Below, in pieces: positions 24,831-32,138 of a DNA stretch of 64,000 bases. Source of the DNA: Limibacterium fermenti (GTDB lineage: Bacteria; Bacteroidota; Bacteroidia; Bacteroidales; Dysgonomonadaceae); contig NZ_CP159486.1 of NCBI RefSeq assembly GCF_041902845.1, positions 992,001 through 1,056,000 on the forward strand, given 5' to 3'. The notes under the pieces are model-generated. The model had not been told where the DNA came from. It searched no databases and saw nothing but the letters and a program-made list of their open reading frames with translations. Position 1 is the first letter of the stretch; each line of letters opens with the position of its first letter. The translations under genes and the position numbers were made by a program.

Positions 24831-25733
24831 ATGATGAAGCATATCTCTATTTATATTATAGGAAGTTTGTTTTTATTTAACGCGTGCAATAGCAATCAGT
24901 TGAAACACGATGCATCCGGCACCTTCGAAACCACCGAAATAATTGTTTCGGCATTGGCCGCCGGGCAAATCATAGAGCTTAACTCTGGGGAAGGGCAGAC
25001 GGTAGCAAAAGATCAATATCTCGGGTATATCGATACGATGCAACTTCACTTGCAAAAACGGCAACTTGCTGCAAAAATAAAAGCCATCAATGCCCGTAAG
25101 CCGAATATCGCGCAACAGATTGCTGCTGCGAAAGAACAGATTGCCCAAGCGGCAAGGGAAAAAAAACGAGTGGAAAATCTGGTGAAAGACGGCGCTGCTA
25201 CTCAAAAGCAACTTGATGATATGGACACACAACTAAAGGTTTTGCAGCGGACGCTTGCGGCGCAAACCAATCAAATTTCCACGTCAACCGACGGGTTGAG
25301 TGGCGAAAGCGAGGTGCTTGAAGCTCAAATAGCACAGGTACAGGATCTAATCGCAAAAAGTCGTATCATTAGCCCGATGAATGGAATCATCCTCAATAAA
25401 TACAAACAAGTTTCGGAAGTAGCGGCGCAGGGAACTCCGCTCTTAAAAATAGCCGATACCCGACATCTTTTCCTGCGTGCTTATATAGTTGCTGCACAAT
25501 TGGAGAATGTGACGATCGGACAGAAAGCCATTGTGTATATCAATGATATCGGCGGAAAGCAAAATGAATATGAGGGAACGGTCGCTTGGATTTCGGATAA
25601 AGCCGAATTTACTCCTAAAACAATTCAAACGCAAGATGAGAGGCAACACTTGGTCTATGCGGTGAAAATAGCGGTAGACAATACCGATGGTTCTATTAAA
25701 ACCGGAATGTATGGCGATGTGGATTTTAAATGA
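24831..25733 (+). CDS. HlyD-family periplasmic adaptor lipoprotein
   Basis: A 300-residue membrane-fusion protein. The N-terminus is a lipoprotein signal (ISIYIIGSLFLFNACNSNQ) with the lipidated cysteine at about residue 19. A split biotinyl-lipoyl domain (VSALAAGQIIELNSGEGQTV and ARSRIISPMNGIILNKY-like part) surrounds a coiled coil of about 75 residues (AAAKEQIAQAAREKKRVENL). The beta-barrel region follows. It resembles YhiI-type adaptors that pair with ABC-2 exporters. It starts 18 bp after tolC and probably connects the two ABC-2 permeases with TolC. Confidence 0.9.
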   Translation: MMKHISIYIIGSLFLFNACNSNQLKHDASGTFETTEIIVSALAAGQIIELNSGEGQTVAKDQYLGYIDTMQLHLQKRQLAAKIKAINARKPNIAQQIAAAKEQIAQAAREKKRVENLVKDGAATQKQLDDMDTQLKVLQRTLAAQTNQISTSTDGLSGESEVLEAQIAQVQDLIAKSRIISPMNGIILNKYKQVSEVAAQGTPLLKIADTRHLFLRAYIVAAQLENVTIGQKAIVYINDIGGKQNEYEGTVAWISDKAEFTPKTIQTQDERQHLVYAVKIAVDNTDGSIKTGMYGDVDFK

Positions 25734-25743
25734 CTTACTGAAT

Positions 25744-26643
25744 ATGAAATCAATTATATCCATTCATCATGTTTCAAAATCGTATGAAGGCAGGACTCCC
25801 GTTACGGCGTTACAAGATATCAGTTTACAGATTAATAAAGGTGAATTGTTCGGTTTAATCGGCCCCGATGGCGCAGGCAAAACCTCGCTATTCCGTATCC
25901 TGACTACTTTACTATTGGCAGACTTGGGGAATGCATCGATTGACGGAATGGATGTGGTGAAAGATTTTCGCAAAATAAGAATGTATATAGGATATATGCC
26001 CGGACGGTTTTCTTTATATCAGGATTTGACAGTTGAAGAAAATTTAAAATTCTTTGCCGATGTTTTTAATACGACCATTGCTGCAAATTACGATATGATC
26101 TCGCCTATATACGGACAGCTTGCGCCTTTCAAAAATCGCCGGGCGGGAAAACTTTCGGGAGGAATGAAACAAAAGTTAGCGCTATGTTGCGCTTTGATAC
26201 ATAAGCCCTATATACTTTTTTTAGATGAACCGACAACAGGCGTCGACCCCGTTTCGCGAAAGGAATTTTGGCAAATGCTTAGAGCATTGAAAGAGCAAAA
26301 CATCACCATTATGGTATCTACTCCTTATATGGATGAGGCGGCATTGTGCGACCGGATCGCATTGATTCAAGCGGGAAAAATCATGCAGGTAGATACCCCG
26401 GCACAGGTCATAGCAAATTATCCGTTCCGTCTTTATAAAGCAAAAGCCTCCAACAATTACCGTCTGCTCGAGACCGTAAAAGAACAGGATAATATATTAC
26501 TATCCTATATTTCAGGTGATCAAGTGCGTTTGGTATTTAAAGAAAATGACCGGAGGATCGATTTTCCCGGAATAGAATTGGAAGAAGTAGAACCGACTAT
26601 TGAAGATTGTTTCATCCAATTAATGAAAAATGAAAGTGATTGA
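25744..26643 (+). CDS. ABC transporter ATP-binding protein 1 of the exporter
   Basis: A 299-residue ATPase from the ATG at 25744 (the frame extends upstream into hlyD, but that part is unrelated). Walker A is GPDGAGKTS, the signature is LSGGMKQKLAL, Walker B is ILFLDEPTTGVD, and the switch histidine is replaced in VSTPYMDEA. GPDGAGKT in place of the usual GPNGAGKT is typical of the first ATPase half of YhiH/RbbA-like exporters. The gene overlaps the second ATPase gene by 14 bp. In YhiH the two ATPase halves are fused, whereas here they are separate polypeptides. Confidence 0.92.
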   Translation: MKSIISIHHVSKSYEGRTPVTALQDISLQINKGELFGLIGPDGAGKTSLFRILTTLLLADLGNASIDGMDVVKDFRKIRMYIGYMPGRFSLYQDLTVEENLKFFADVFNTTIAANYDMISPIYGQLAPFKNRRAGKLSGGMKQKLALCCALIHKPYILFLDEPTTGVDPVSRKEFWQMLRALKEQNITIMVSTPYMDEAALCDRIALIQAGKIMQVDTPAQVIANYPFRLYKAKASNNYRLLETVKEQDNILLSYISGDQVRLVFKENDRRIDFPGIELEEVEPTIEDCFIQLMKNESD

Positions 26644-27367
26644 AGTGCATAATTTGACGAAAACTTTTGGATCTTTTACGGCGGTGGATCATGTTTCATT
26701 TGAAGTCGCAGAAGGTGAAATTTTTGGATTTTTGGGAGCAAACGGAGCGGGAAAAACAACCGTAATCAGGATGTTGTGCGGATTATTGGCGCCCACTTCC
26801 GGTAAAGGATCGGTAGTCGGATATGATGTGAGTAAAAAAGCGGAAGACGTGAAAAAGAATATCGGCTACATGAGTCAAAAATTCTCTTTATATGAAGATT
26901 TAAGCCCTGTGGAAAATATGGAGTTGTTCGGGGGAATTTACGGAATGAACAGGAAACAGATAAATAAGAAAACCGAAGAGATTATCAAGGACTTGGGGTT
27001 GACAAAAGAACGGCGTTCATTAGTAGGCTCTCTTCCTTTGGGAATAAGGCAAAAAGTGGCTTTTGCGGTGTCTACTTTTCATTCTCCGAAAGTTGTTTTT
27101 CTGGATGAGCCGACGGCCGGTGTCGATCCGATGAGCCGACGGATTTTTTGGGAGATGATTTACCGTGCATCGGACAGGGGAATTACCTTTTTCGTGACGA
27201 CTCACTACATGGATGAAGCCGAATACTGCAACAGGATATCCATTATGGTGGATGGAAGCATCAAAGTTTTGGATACCCCCGAACGGCTGAAAAACAACTT
27301 TGGTGCCGGAACGATGGATGAAGTCTTTCAAATTCTGGCCGGAAAATCTAAAAATCAAGTTCAGTGA
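26630..27367 (+). CDS. ABC transporter ATP-binding protein 2 of the exporter
   Basis: A 245-residue ATPase starting 14 bp inside the preceding gene. Walker A is GANGAGKTT and Walker B is VVFLDEPTAGVD, with switch histidine in VTTHYMDEA. The signature motif is degenerate (SLPLGIRQKVA instead of LSGG). That is a known feature of the second ATPase half in YhiH-like exporters and points to an asymmetric ATPase pair. The stop codon overlaps the GTG start of the first permease (GTGA), so all of these subunits are translated together. Confidence 0.92.
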   Translation: MKVIEVHNLTKTFGSFTAVDHVSFEVAEGEIFGFLGANGAGKTTVIRMLCGLLAPTSGKGSVVGYDVSKKAEDVKKNIGYMSQKFSLYEDLSPVENMELFGGIYGMNRKQINKKTEEIIKDLGLTKERRSLVGSLPLGIRQKVAFAVSTFHSPKVVFLDEPTAGVDPMSRRIFWEMIYRASDRGITFFVTTHYMDEAEYCNRISIMVDGSIKVLDTPERLKNNFGAGTMDEVFQILAGKSKNQVQ

Positions 27368-28467
27368 AACAATTTATCAGTTTTATACGAAAAGAGATGT
27401 TTCATATTGTCAGGGATCCGTTGACTCTTACTATCATGATCATCCTTCCCATTTTACTTTTATTGATTCTCGGTTTTGCCATATCTACGGAAATCCGGAA
27501 TACTCCTTTTGTGGTCTTCGATCAGTCAAGGAGCGCTGCTTCGTCAAAATTTATTGCCAAGATGGATGGAAATGCTTATTTTACTCTGGTAAATGCCCTG
27601 TCTTCGGAAAGTGATCTAGAAACAGCTTTTCACAGAGGCGAATGTAAATTAGCCCTTATTCTTCCGGCCGATTTCGGTGATAATGTGCCGTATCGGGAAG
27701 CGGTTGATATCCAGTTAGTCGTCGATGCCTCCGATCCCAATGAAGGTTCCACATTAGTAAGTTATGTCCAGTTGATTGCGGCGCAATACCAAAAAGAACT
27801 CATCGGGAGGGCGAGTGCCCCCGATCTTATTCAGATAGAGACAAAAATGCTGTACAATCCTCAGATGAAAGGAATGTATCAAATTGTACCCGGGATGATA
27901 GGGCTAATTATGATGCTGATATGTGCGTATATGACTTCCATCTCAATTGCTAAAGAAAAAGAACTCGGGACGATGGAAATTCTATTGGTTTCCCCTTTAC
28001 GCCCGGCACTTATTATTCTGGCTAAGGCGGTTCCTTATCTTTTTATTTCATTGACGGATGTTGCGCTGAGCTTATTGGTCGCTTATTTTATTTTAGGAAT
28101 TCCCATTGCCGGCAATATTGCATTGATTGTGCTTCTTTCGCTTGTGTATACGCTTTCCGCCCTTGCATTGGGGTTGCTCATATCCACCGTAGCCGAAACC
28201 CAGCAAGAAGCTATGGTTCTTTCCGGCATAGGATTGATGCTCCCTTCCATGCTTTTATCGAATTTGATATTTCCGGTTGAAAGCATGCCGATTCCTTTGC
28301 AAGCCTTTTCTTATATTGTACCTGCACGTTGGTATATCGACGGGTTGCGGGATATCATGATCAAAGGATTAGGGTTTAAGGCGATTGTATTGGATTTCTT
28401 CATTCTTCTATCTATGTGCTTTTTGTTGTTTTTTGTCAGCATCAAAAAATTCAAAAACAGATTATGA
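27364..28467 (+). CDS. ABC-2 type permease 1 of the exporter
   Basis: A 367-residue membrane protein starting with GTG. It has one N-terminal transmembrane helix (about 20-42), a large periplasmic domain (about 45-170; FVVFDQSRSAASSKFIAKMD) and five C-terminal helices (about 175-365), the YhhJ/ABC-2 plan. The cytoplasmic elbow IAKEKELGTMEILLVSPLRP is characteristic. It overlaps the next permease by four bases (ATGA). Together the two permeases would form the inner-membrane channel of a lipid- or small-molecule exporter. Confidence 0.92.
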   Translation: MKQFISFIRKEMFHIVRDPLTLTIMIILPILLLLILGFAISTEIRNTPFVVFDQSRSAASSKFIAKMDGNAYFTLVNALSSESDLETAFHRGECKLALILPADFGDNVPYREAVDIQLVVDASDPNEGSTLVSYVQLIAAQYQKELIGRASAPDLIQIETKMLYNPQMKGMYQIVPGMIGLIMMLICAYMTSISIAKEKELGTMEILLVSPLRPALIILAKAVPYLFISLTDVALSLLVAYFILGIPIAGNIALIVLLSLVYTLSALALGLLISTVAETQQEAMVLSGIGLMLPSMLLSNLIFPVESMPIPLQAFSYIVPARWYIDGLRDIMIKGLGFKAIVLDFFILLSMCFLLFFVSIKKFKNRL

Positions 28468-29573
28468 AAGCGCTGAAATTCCTGCTTAAAAAAGAGTTTT
28501 TGCAAATCTTGCGAAACCGGTTTTTGTTGGCTATTATCGTTCTTATCCCTGTTTTTGAATTGGCCGTTCTTCCTTGGGCGGCTACTTTCGAGCAGAAAAA
28601 TATTTCTTTGTGTATCGTTGACGGCGACCACAGTTCTTACTCCAGGCGTTTGATCGAAAAAATTTTATCTTCGGGTTATTTTAAGCTGACAAGCCATGAG
28701 CCGGATTATGATCACGCTTTGCGCCGGATAGAAACCGGACACGCTAACCTGATTTTAATCATTCCTCCGGCTTTCGAAAAGGACTATGTCAATCGGCAAC
28801 CATTGAAAATGATGTTGGTGATCGATGCCGTAGATGGGCAGAAAGCGGGGCTGGGAATGTCGTACCTATCTCAAATTATCCTTGCCTATAACACACAAAT
28901 AGAGGTTGAAGCCGGCAATCGAACGGGAGCTTTCATCAATATTAAACCACACTATCGATATAACGACGCGATGCGCTACCAAAATTATATGGTTCCCGGC
29001 ATTCTCGTCATCTTGGTGACAATGATGGGGGGAATGTTATCAGCATTGAATATCGTAAGAGAAAAAGAAATCGGAACGATTGAACAAATGAATGTAACTC
29101 CGGTTTCCAAATCGATGTTTATTTTGGGTAAACTCATCCCTTTTTGGCTGTTAGGATTGATAAATCTCACCATCGGTATTTTTATCGGATGGCTGATTTA
29201 TGGACTTTTTCCTGTCGGGAATATTTTGAATATTTATCTTTTTGCTTTTTTTTATCTCTTGGCTTTTACCGGATTCGGGCTTATGATTTCGAATTTTGCA
29301 CAAACCCAACAGCAGGCGATGCTGGTGTTGATTTTTTTCCTGATTATCTTCATTTTGCTTAGCGGATTATTTACTCCGATCAGCAGCATGCCCGAATGGG
29401 CGCAACGAGTAACTATTTTTAATCCCGTGCGTTATTTTGTGGAAATTGTGCGATTAGTCTATATGAAAGGGAGCGGAATTCATGATATATTGCCCCAATT
29501 ATATCGTATTTTCGGATTTATAGTCGTATTCAATTTTCTGGCAATCGTTAGTTATAGAAAAACTCAAGGTTAA
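28464..29573 (+). CDS. ABC-2 type permease 2 of the exporter
   Basis: A 369-residue paralogue of the preceding permease, from the ATG at 28464. The frame remains open to 28416 inside the previous gene, but the overlap start is the natural one. It has the same plan: a helix at about 21-40, a periplasmic domain (LCIVDGDHSSYSRRLIEKIL) and five C-terminal helices. The elbow sequence is IVREKEIGTIEQMNVTPVSK, with LLSGLFTPISSMPEWAQ before the last helices. It ends the exporter operon, apart from a small wHTH gene 16 bp downstream. Confidence 0.92.
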   Translation: MKALKFLLKKEFLQILRNRFLLAIIVLIPVFELAVLPWAATFEQKNISLCIVDGDHSSYSRRLIEKILSSGYFKLTSHEPDYDHALRRIETGHANLILIIPPAFEKDYVNRQPLKMMLVIDAVDGQKAGLGMSYLSQIILAYNTQIEVEAGNRTGAFINIKPHYRYNDAMRYQNYMVPGILVILVTMMGGMLSALNIVREKEIGTIEQMNVTPVSKSMFILGKLIPFWLLGLINLTIGIFIGWLIYGLFPVGNILNIYLFAFFYLLAFTGFGLMISNFAQTQQQAMLVLIFFLIIFILLSGLFTPISSMPEWAQRVTIFNPVRYFVEIVRLVYMKGSGIHDILPQLYRIFGFIVVFNFLAIVSYRKTQG

Positions 29574-29589
29574 TAAAAATAATAAATAG

Positions 29590-29814
29590 ATGAACGCAGA
29601 TGATATAGGTAGGTGCGCCGGTGTGATATGGCAATTGCTTGATTCAAAGGGGCCGATGGCTATTCGTCAGATAGGGGAACAAACAAGTTATAAGGATTCG
29701 TGGATTTATTTGTCTCTCGGATGGTTGTCGAGAGAAAATAAAATTTGGTTTTCTGAGTCGAACGGTGTGCTATTCGTAGGGCTTGATAGTGTTTTTCCAG
29801 AGAGATATTATTAA
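29590..29814 (+). CDS. Small winged-helix protein (DUF2582-like)
   Basis: A 74-residue single winged-helix domain: IGRCAGVIWQLLDSKGPMAI forms helix 1, IRQIGEQTSYKDSWIYLSLG the recognition part, and FSESNGVLFVGL the wing. It resembles the DUF2582-type winged-helix proteins of Bacteroidota, whose targets are generally unknown. It begins 16 bp after the last exporter gene and may be co-transcribed as a local regulator, though such proteins also occur alone. Confidence 0.75.
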   Translation: MNADDIGRCAGVIWQLLDSKGPMAIRQIGEQTSYKDSWIYLSLGWLSRENKIWFSESNGVLFVGLDSVFPERYY

Positions 29815-29892
29815 AGGAAGAGGATAACAGTGCAGTGCCCCAAAAAGTTTGTTGTCTAATTTTGGAGATAGTTCATTTGTCCCTTGTCAGAT

Positions 29893-30291
29893 CGATTTAG
29901 GATACTGTCAGACTGAGTTTGGTCGTCGTTAGACTGAGTTTGGTCGATGCGAGATTGAGTTGGGCCGTTGCAAGGTCGATTTCGGAAACAGGAAGAAGGA
30001 CTTTCCGGATTGGAGGAACGACTTCGGACGGATGCAGAACGACTTTCACCGATGCGAGTGTGACATATTGGCAGGTCGAAACGACTTTGCCCGCCGTACA
30101 AGCGACTTTGGTCGCTGCACGTGTGTCTTCGGTCGCTGTATGTGGAACTTTTGTCACTGTACACACGGCTTTAGCCGCTGTATTGGCGATTTTGTCCGCT
30201 GTATGAAGGTCTTTTGTCGCCGTACGTGTCACTTTAGGCGCCGTAGGAGAGACTTTGGCCGCCGTACCGATAACCGGGGCCGCCGTTTGGG
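29893..30291 (+). repeat. Long 21-bp tandem array (19 units)
   Basis: Nineteen units of exactly 21 bp follow one another with no indel. The consensus is about CGACTTTGGTCGCTGTA plus four variable bases, with a degenerate copy before 29893 and a partial one after 30291. Because 21 is a multiple of three, long frames stay open on both strands and would encode seven-residue repeats: DFGRCxx on plus and TAxKVxx on minus. Some units contain the hairpin AGCGAC-TTTG-GTCGCT. The remainder of the 597-bp gap 29815-30411 shows only AT-rich sequence before the serpin gene. Confidence 0.9.
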
Positions 30292-30411
30292 GCCGTATCC
30301 CCGATGGAGCGTACAATCTTTCCACTATTTTTTATCTTTCATGCAACTTTTTAACAAGCAGTTTCATCAATAGGATAGAGTCGCTGATAAAATTATAAAA
30401 AGAAAAGACCG

Positions 30412-31665
30412 ATGAAAATTCAATCGAAATTATTACTGATGATGTTTCCGCTTATCACCATGGCTGCCTCCTGCGATAAGAATACCGGGAATGAAAGGGA
30501 AGCGGATTTACCGGCTCCTATTCAAATAGAGTTGAGGGGGGCGGAAAAAGAAATGGTGCAGTCGGACCAACAGTTCGCTTTTGAGTTCTTTGCCCATGTG
30601 TTCGACGAAGAACGGGCCGATAAAGATGCGAATTTTATGGTTTCGCCTTTCAGTTTGAGTATGGCGTTGGCGATGACCTGGAATGGCGCCGACGGTGAAA
30701 CGAAAAAGGCCATGCAGGAAACGCTCAAAATGGACGCTTATTCCGACGAGGAACTGAATGCGTATTACCAAAAGATGAAGGATGCGTTACTGAAGACCGA
30801 TCCGTCCACCAAACTTTCGATCGCCAATTCGATTTGGACGAATCAGTTTGTGTCGATTAAATCCGCGTTTATCGATGTAAACAAGAAGTATTACGATGCC
30901 GAAGTGCAGGCGGTGGATTTTAGCGATGTCAAAACCAAAGATCGTATCAATCGATGGGCGTCGGATAACACGAACAGACTGATTCAATCGGTTTTGGACA
31001 AAACCCAGCGTGAGGATTTGATGTATCTGCTCAATGCAATCTATTTTAAAGGGATTTGGATATCGAAGTTCGATGCGAAAAATACCTCTAAAAAACTTTT
31101 TACGCAGGAAGACGGTACGGGGAAAGAGGTGGATATGATGCATCAGACTGCCGAATTCAATTACACGGCCGACGAAACGGTGCAGGCGGTTCAGCTTCCT
31201 TATGGGAACCAGGCGTTCAGTATGTTGGTACTGCTTCCACAGGAAGGAAAGCAGTTGCAGGATGTGGTAACCGTATTGCAGGAGGAGGGCTATTGGGCTC
31301 ACTTTACGTCCGGTTTACACAATGCCGAAGTCGAGCTATCGCTTCCCAAGTTTAAAACCGAGTACAGCAAACGGTTAAATGATATCTTGATAGATAAAAT
31401 GGGCCTGGGAATCGCTTTTAGCAATGCTGCCGATTTCAGCCGCATGTCGGATCAGGATGCTAATATTTCTTTTGTAAAACAAGATACCTATATCGGTACA
31501 GATGAAGAAGGCACGGAAGCTGCGGCGGTGACTGTTGTGGGCATGGAATTGGCTGCCGCTCCTCCTGTACAGAAAGTTGTCTTCAATGCCGACAAACCTT
31601 TCCTGTATGTTATCCGTGAAAATTCCACGGGCGCTGTTCTGTTTATGGGAACAGTCAAAAAGTGA
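30412..31665 (+). CDS. Serpin-family protease inhibitor, lipoprotein
   Basis: A 417-residue serpin, the suicide-inhibitor fold. The N-terminus is a lipoprotein signal (PLITMAASCDKN) with the cysteine at about 21, so it is likely surface-exposed or periplasmic. Serpin landmarks are NFMVSPFSLSMALAMTWNGA (about 63-82), LMYLLNAIYFKGIW, and FNADKPFLYVIRENSTGAVL near the C-terminus. The hinge of the reactive-centre loop, EEGTEAAAVTVVG, has the small residues needed for loop insertion, so it should be inhibitory. Counting from the hinge places P1 near L/A in GMELAAAPP, suggesting an elastase-like target; this last point is inference. Confidence 0.92.
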   Translation: MKIQSKLLLMMFPLITMAASCDKNTGNEREADLPAPIQIELRGAEKEMVQSDQQFAFEFFAHVFDEERADKDANFMVSPFSLSMALAMTWNGADGETKKAMQETLKMDAYSDEELNAYYQKMKDALLKTDPSTKLSIANSIWTNQFVSIKSAFIDVNKKYYDAEVQAVDFSDVKTKDRINRWASDNTNRLIQSVLDKTQREDLMYLLNAIYFKGIWISKFDAKNTSKKLFTQEDGTGKEVDMMHQTAEFNYTADETVQAVQLPYGNQAFSMLVLLPQEGKQLQDVVTVLQEEGYWAHFTSGLHNAEVELSLPKFKTEYSKRLNDILIDKMGLGIAFSNAADFSRMSDQDANISFVKQDTYIGTDEEGTEAAAVTVVGMELAAAPPVQKVVFNADKPFLYVIRENSTGAVLFMGTVKK

Positions 31666-31677
31666 CAGGGAGATAGA

Positions 31678-31757
31678 GGGACAAAGAGACAAAGAGACGG
31701 AGGGAGAAAGAGACGGAGGGAGAAAGAGACAGAGAGACGGAGGGACAAAGGGACAAA
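31678..31757 (+). repeat. 8-bp purine-rich tandem array after the serpin gene
   Basis: Ten 8-bp units, mostly GAGACGGA, GGGAGAAA, GAGACAAA and GGGACAAA, begin 12 bp after the serpin stop. The strand is almost entirely purine plus C. No gene lies here. Confidence 0.8.
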
Positions 31758-31932
31758 AGATCGCTCGGTAAGTGTTTCTTGCCGGGTGATTTTTTTGTGT
31801 GGAAGTTGGCTGTGAGCTAGTTGATTTGGATATTTTTACTCCTTGATTTATAGTGATAAATTTTCGATTTGGCAAATTCTTTTTATCTATCATATTTATT
31901 GTTCCCTTATAATCATTCTATTACGATGGATG

Positions 31933-31951
31933 TGTGGAAAACTTTTCCACA
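31933..31951 (+). promoter_or_regulatory. Palindromic operator candidate 1 upstream of the ribonucleotide reductase gene
   Basis: TGTGGAAAACTTTTCCACA is a perfect 19-bp palindrome. Each half (TTTTCCACA) differs from the DnaA box TTATCCACA by one base. It lies about 190 bp before the reductase ATG. Confidence 0.6.
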
Positions 31952-31986
31952 GTTTGATAAAATGTTCTGAACTTATTGTTGAATTG

Positions 31987-32001
31987 AGGAAAACTTTTCC
32001 T
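31987..32001 (+). promoter_or_regulatory. Palindromic operator candidate 2 upstream of the ribonucleotide reductase gene
   Basis: AGGAAAACTTTTCCT is a perfect 15-bp palindrome with the same core as site 1 (GGAAAACTTTTCC). The two centres are 52 bp apart, about five helical turns. The remaining gap 31758-32138 shows no gene and no cobalamin riboswitch that I can recognise. Confidence 0.6.
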
Positions 32002-32138
32002 AATATTGTACTCCCAAACAATCTTTATTGGAAAAATAAAAATTGTTCGGTCGGAAAAAGTATAATAAGGTATTTTTTGACAATGCCTGAGTCAATTAAA
32101 TAACAATATATTCATCAATTATTAATCAAAACGGAAGG

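Noticed and set aside
29897..30373. Open frames of about 140 codons on both strands over the 21-bp array
   Set aside because: They stay open because the period is a multiple of three; neither has a convincing start region, and both cannot be real. Kept as a repeat, with coding left as an open question in the findings.
31920..32060. Chromosomal origin because of DnaA-box-like TTTTCCACA halves
   Set aside because: Only one pair of near-boxes, no dnaA/dnaN or gidA genes nearby, and the second palindrome is not a DnaA box.
31843..32103. 86-codon frame upstream of nrdJ
   Set aside because: It covers the two palindromes and AT-rich DNA and shows no protein-like pattern.
31758..32138. Cobalamin riboswitch upstream of the B12-dependent ribonucleotide reductase
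   Set aside because: I looked for the B12-box pattern and paired stems and saw none; the palindromes there look like protein operators.
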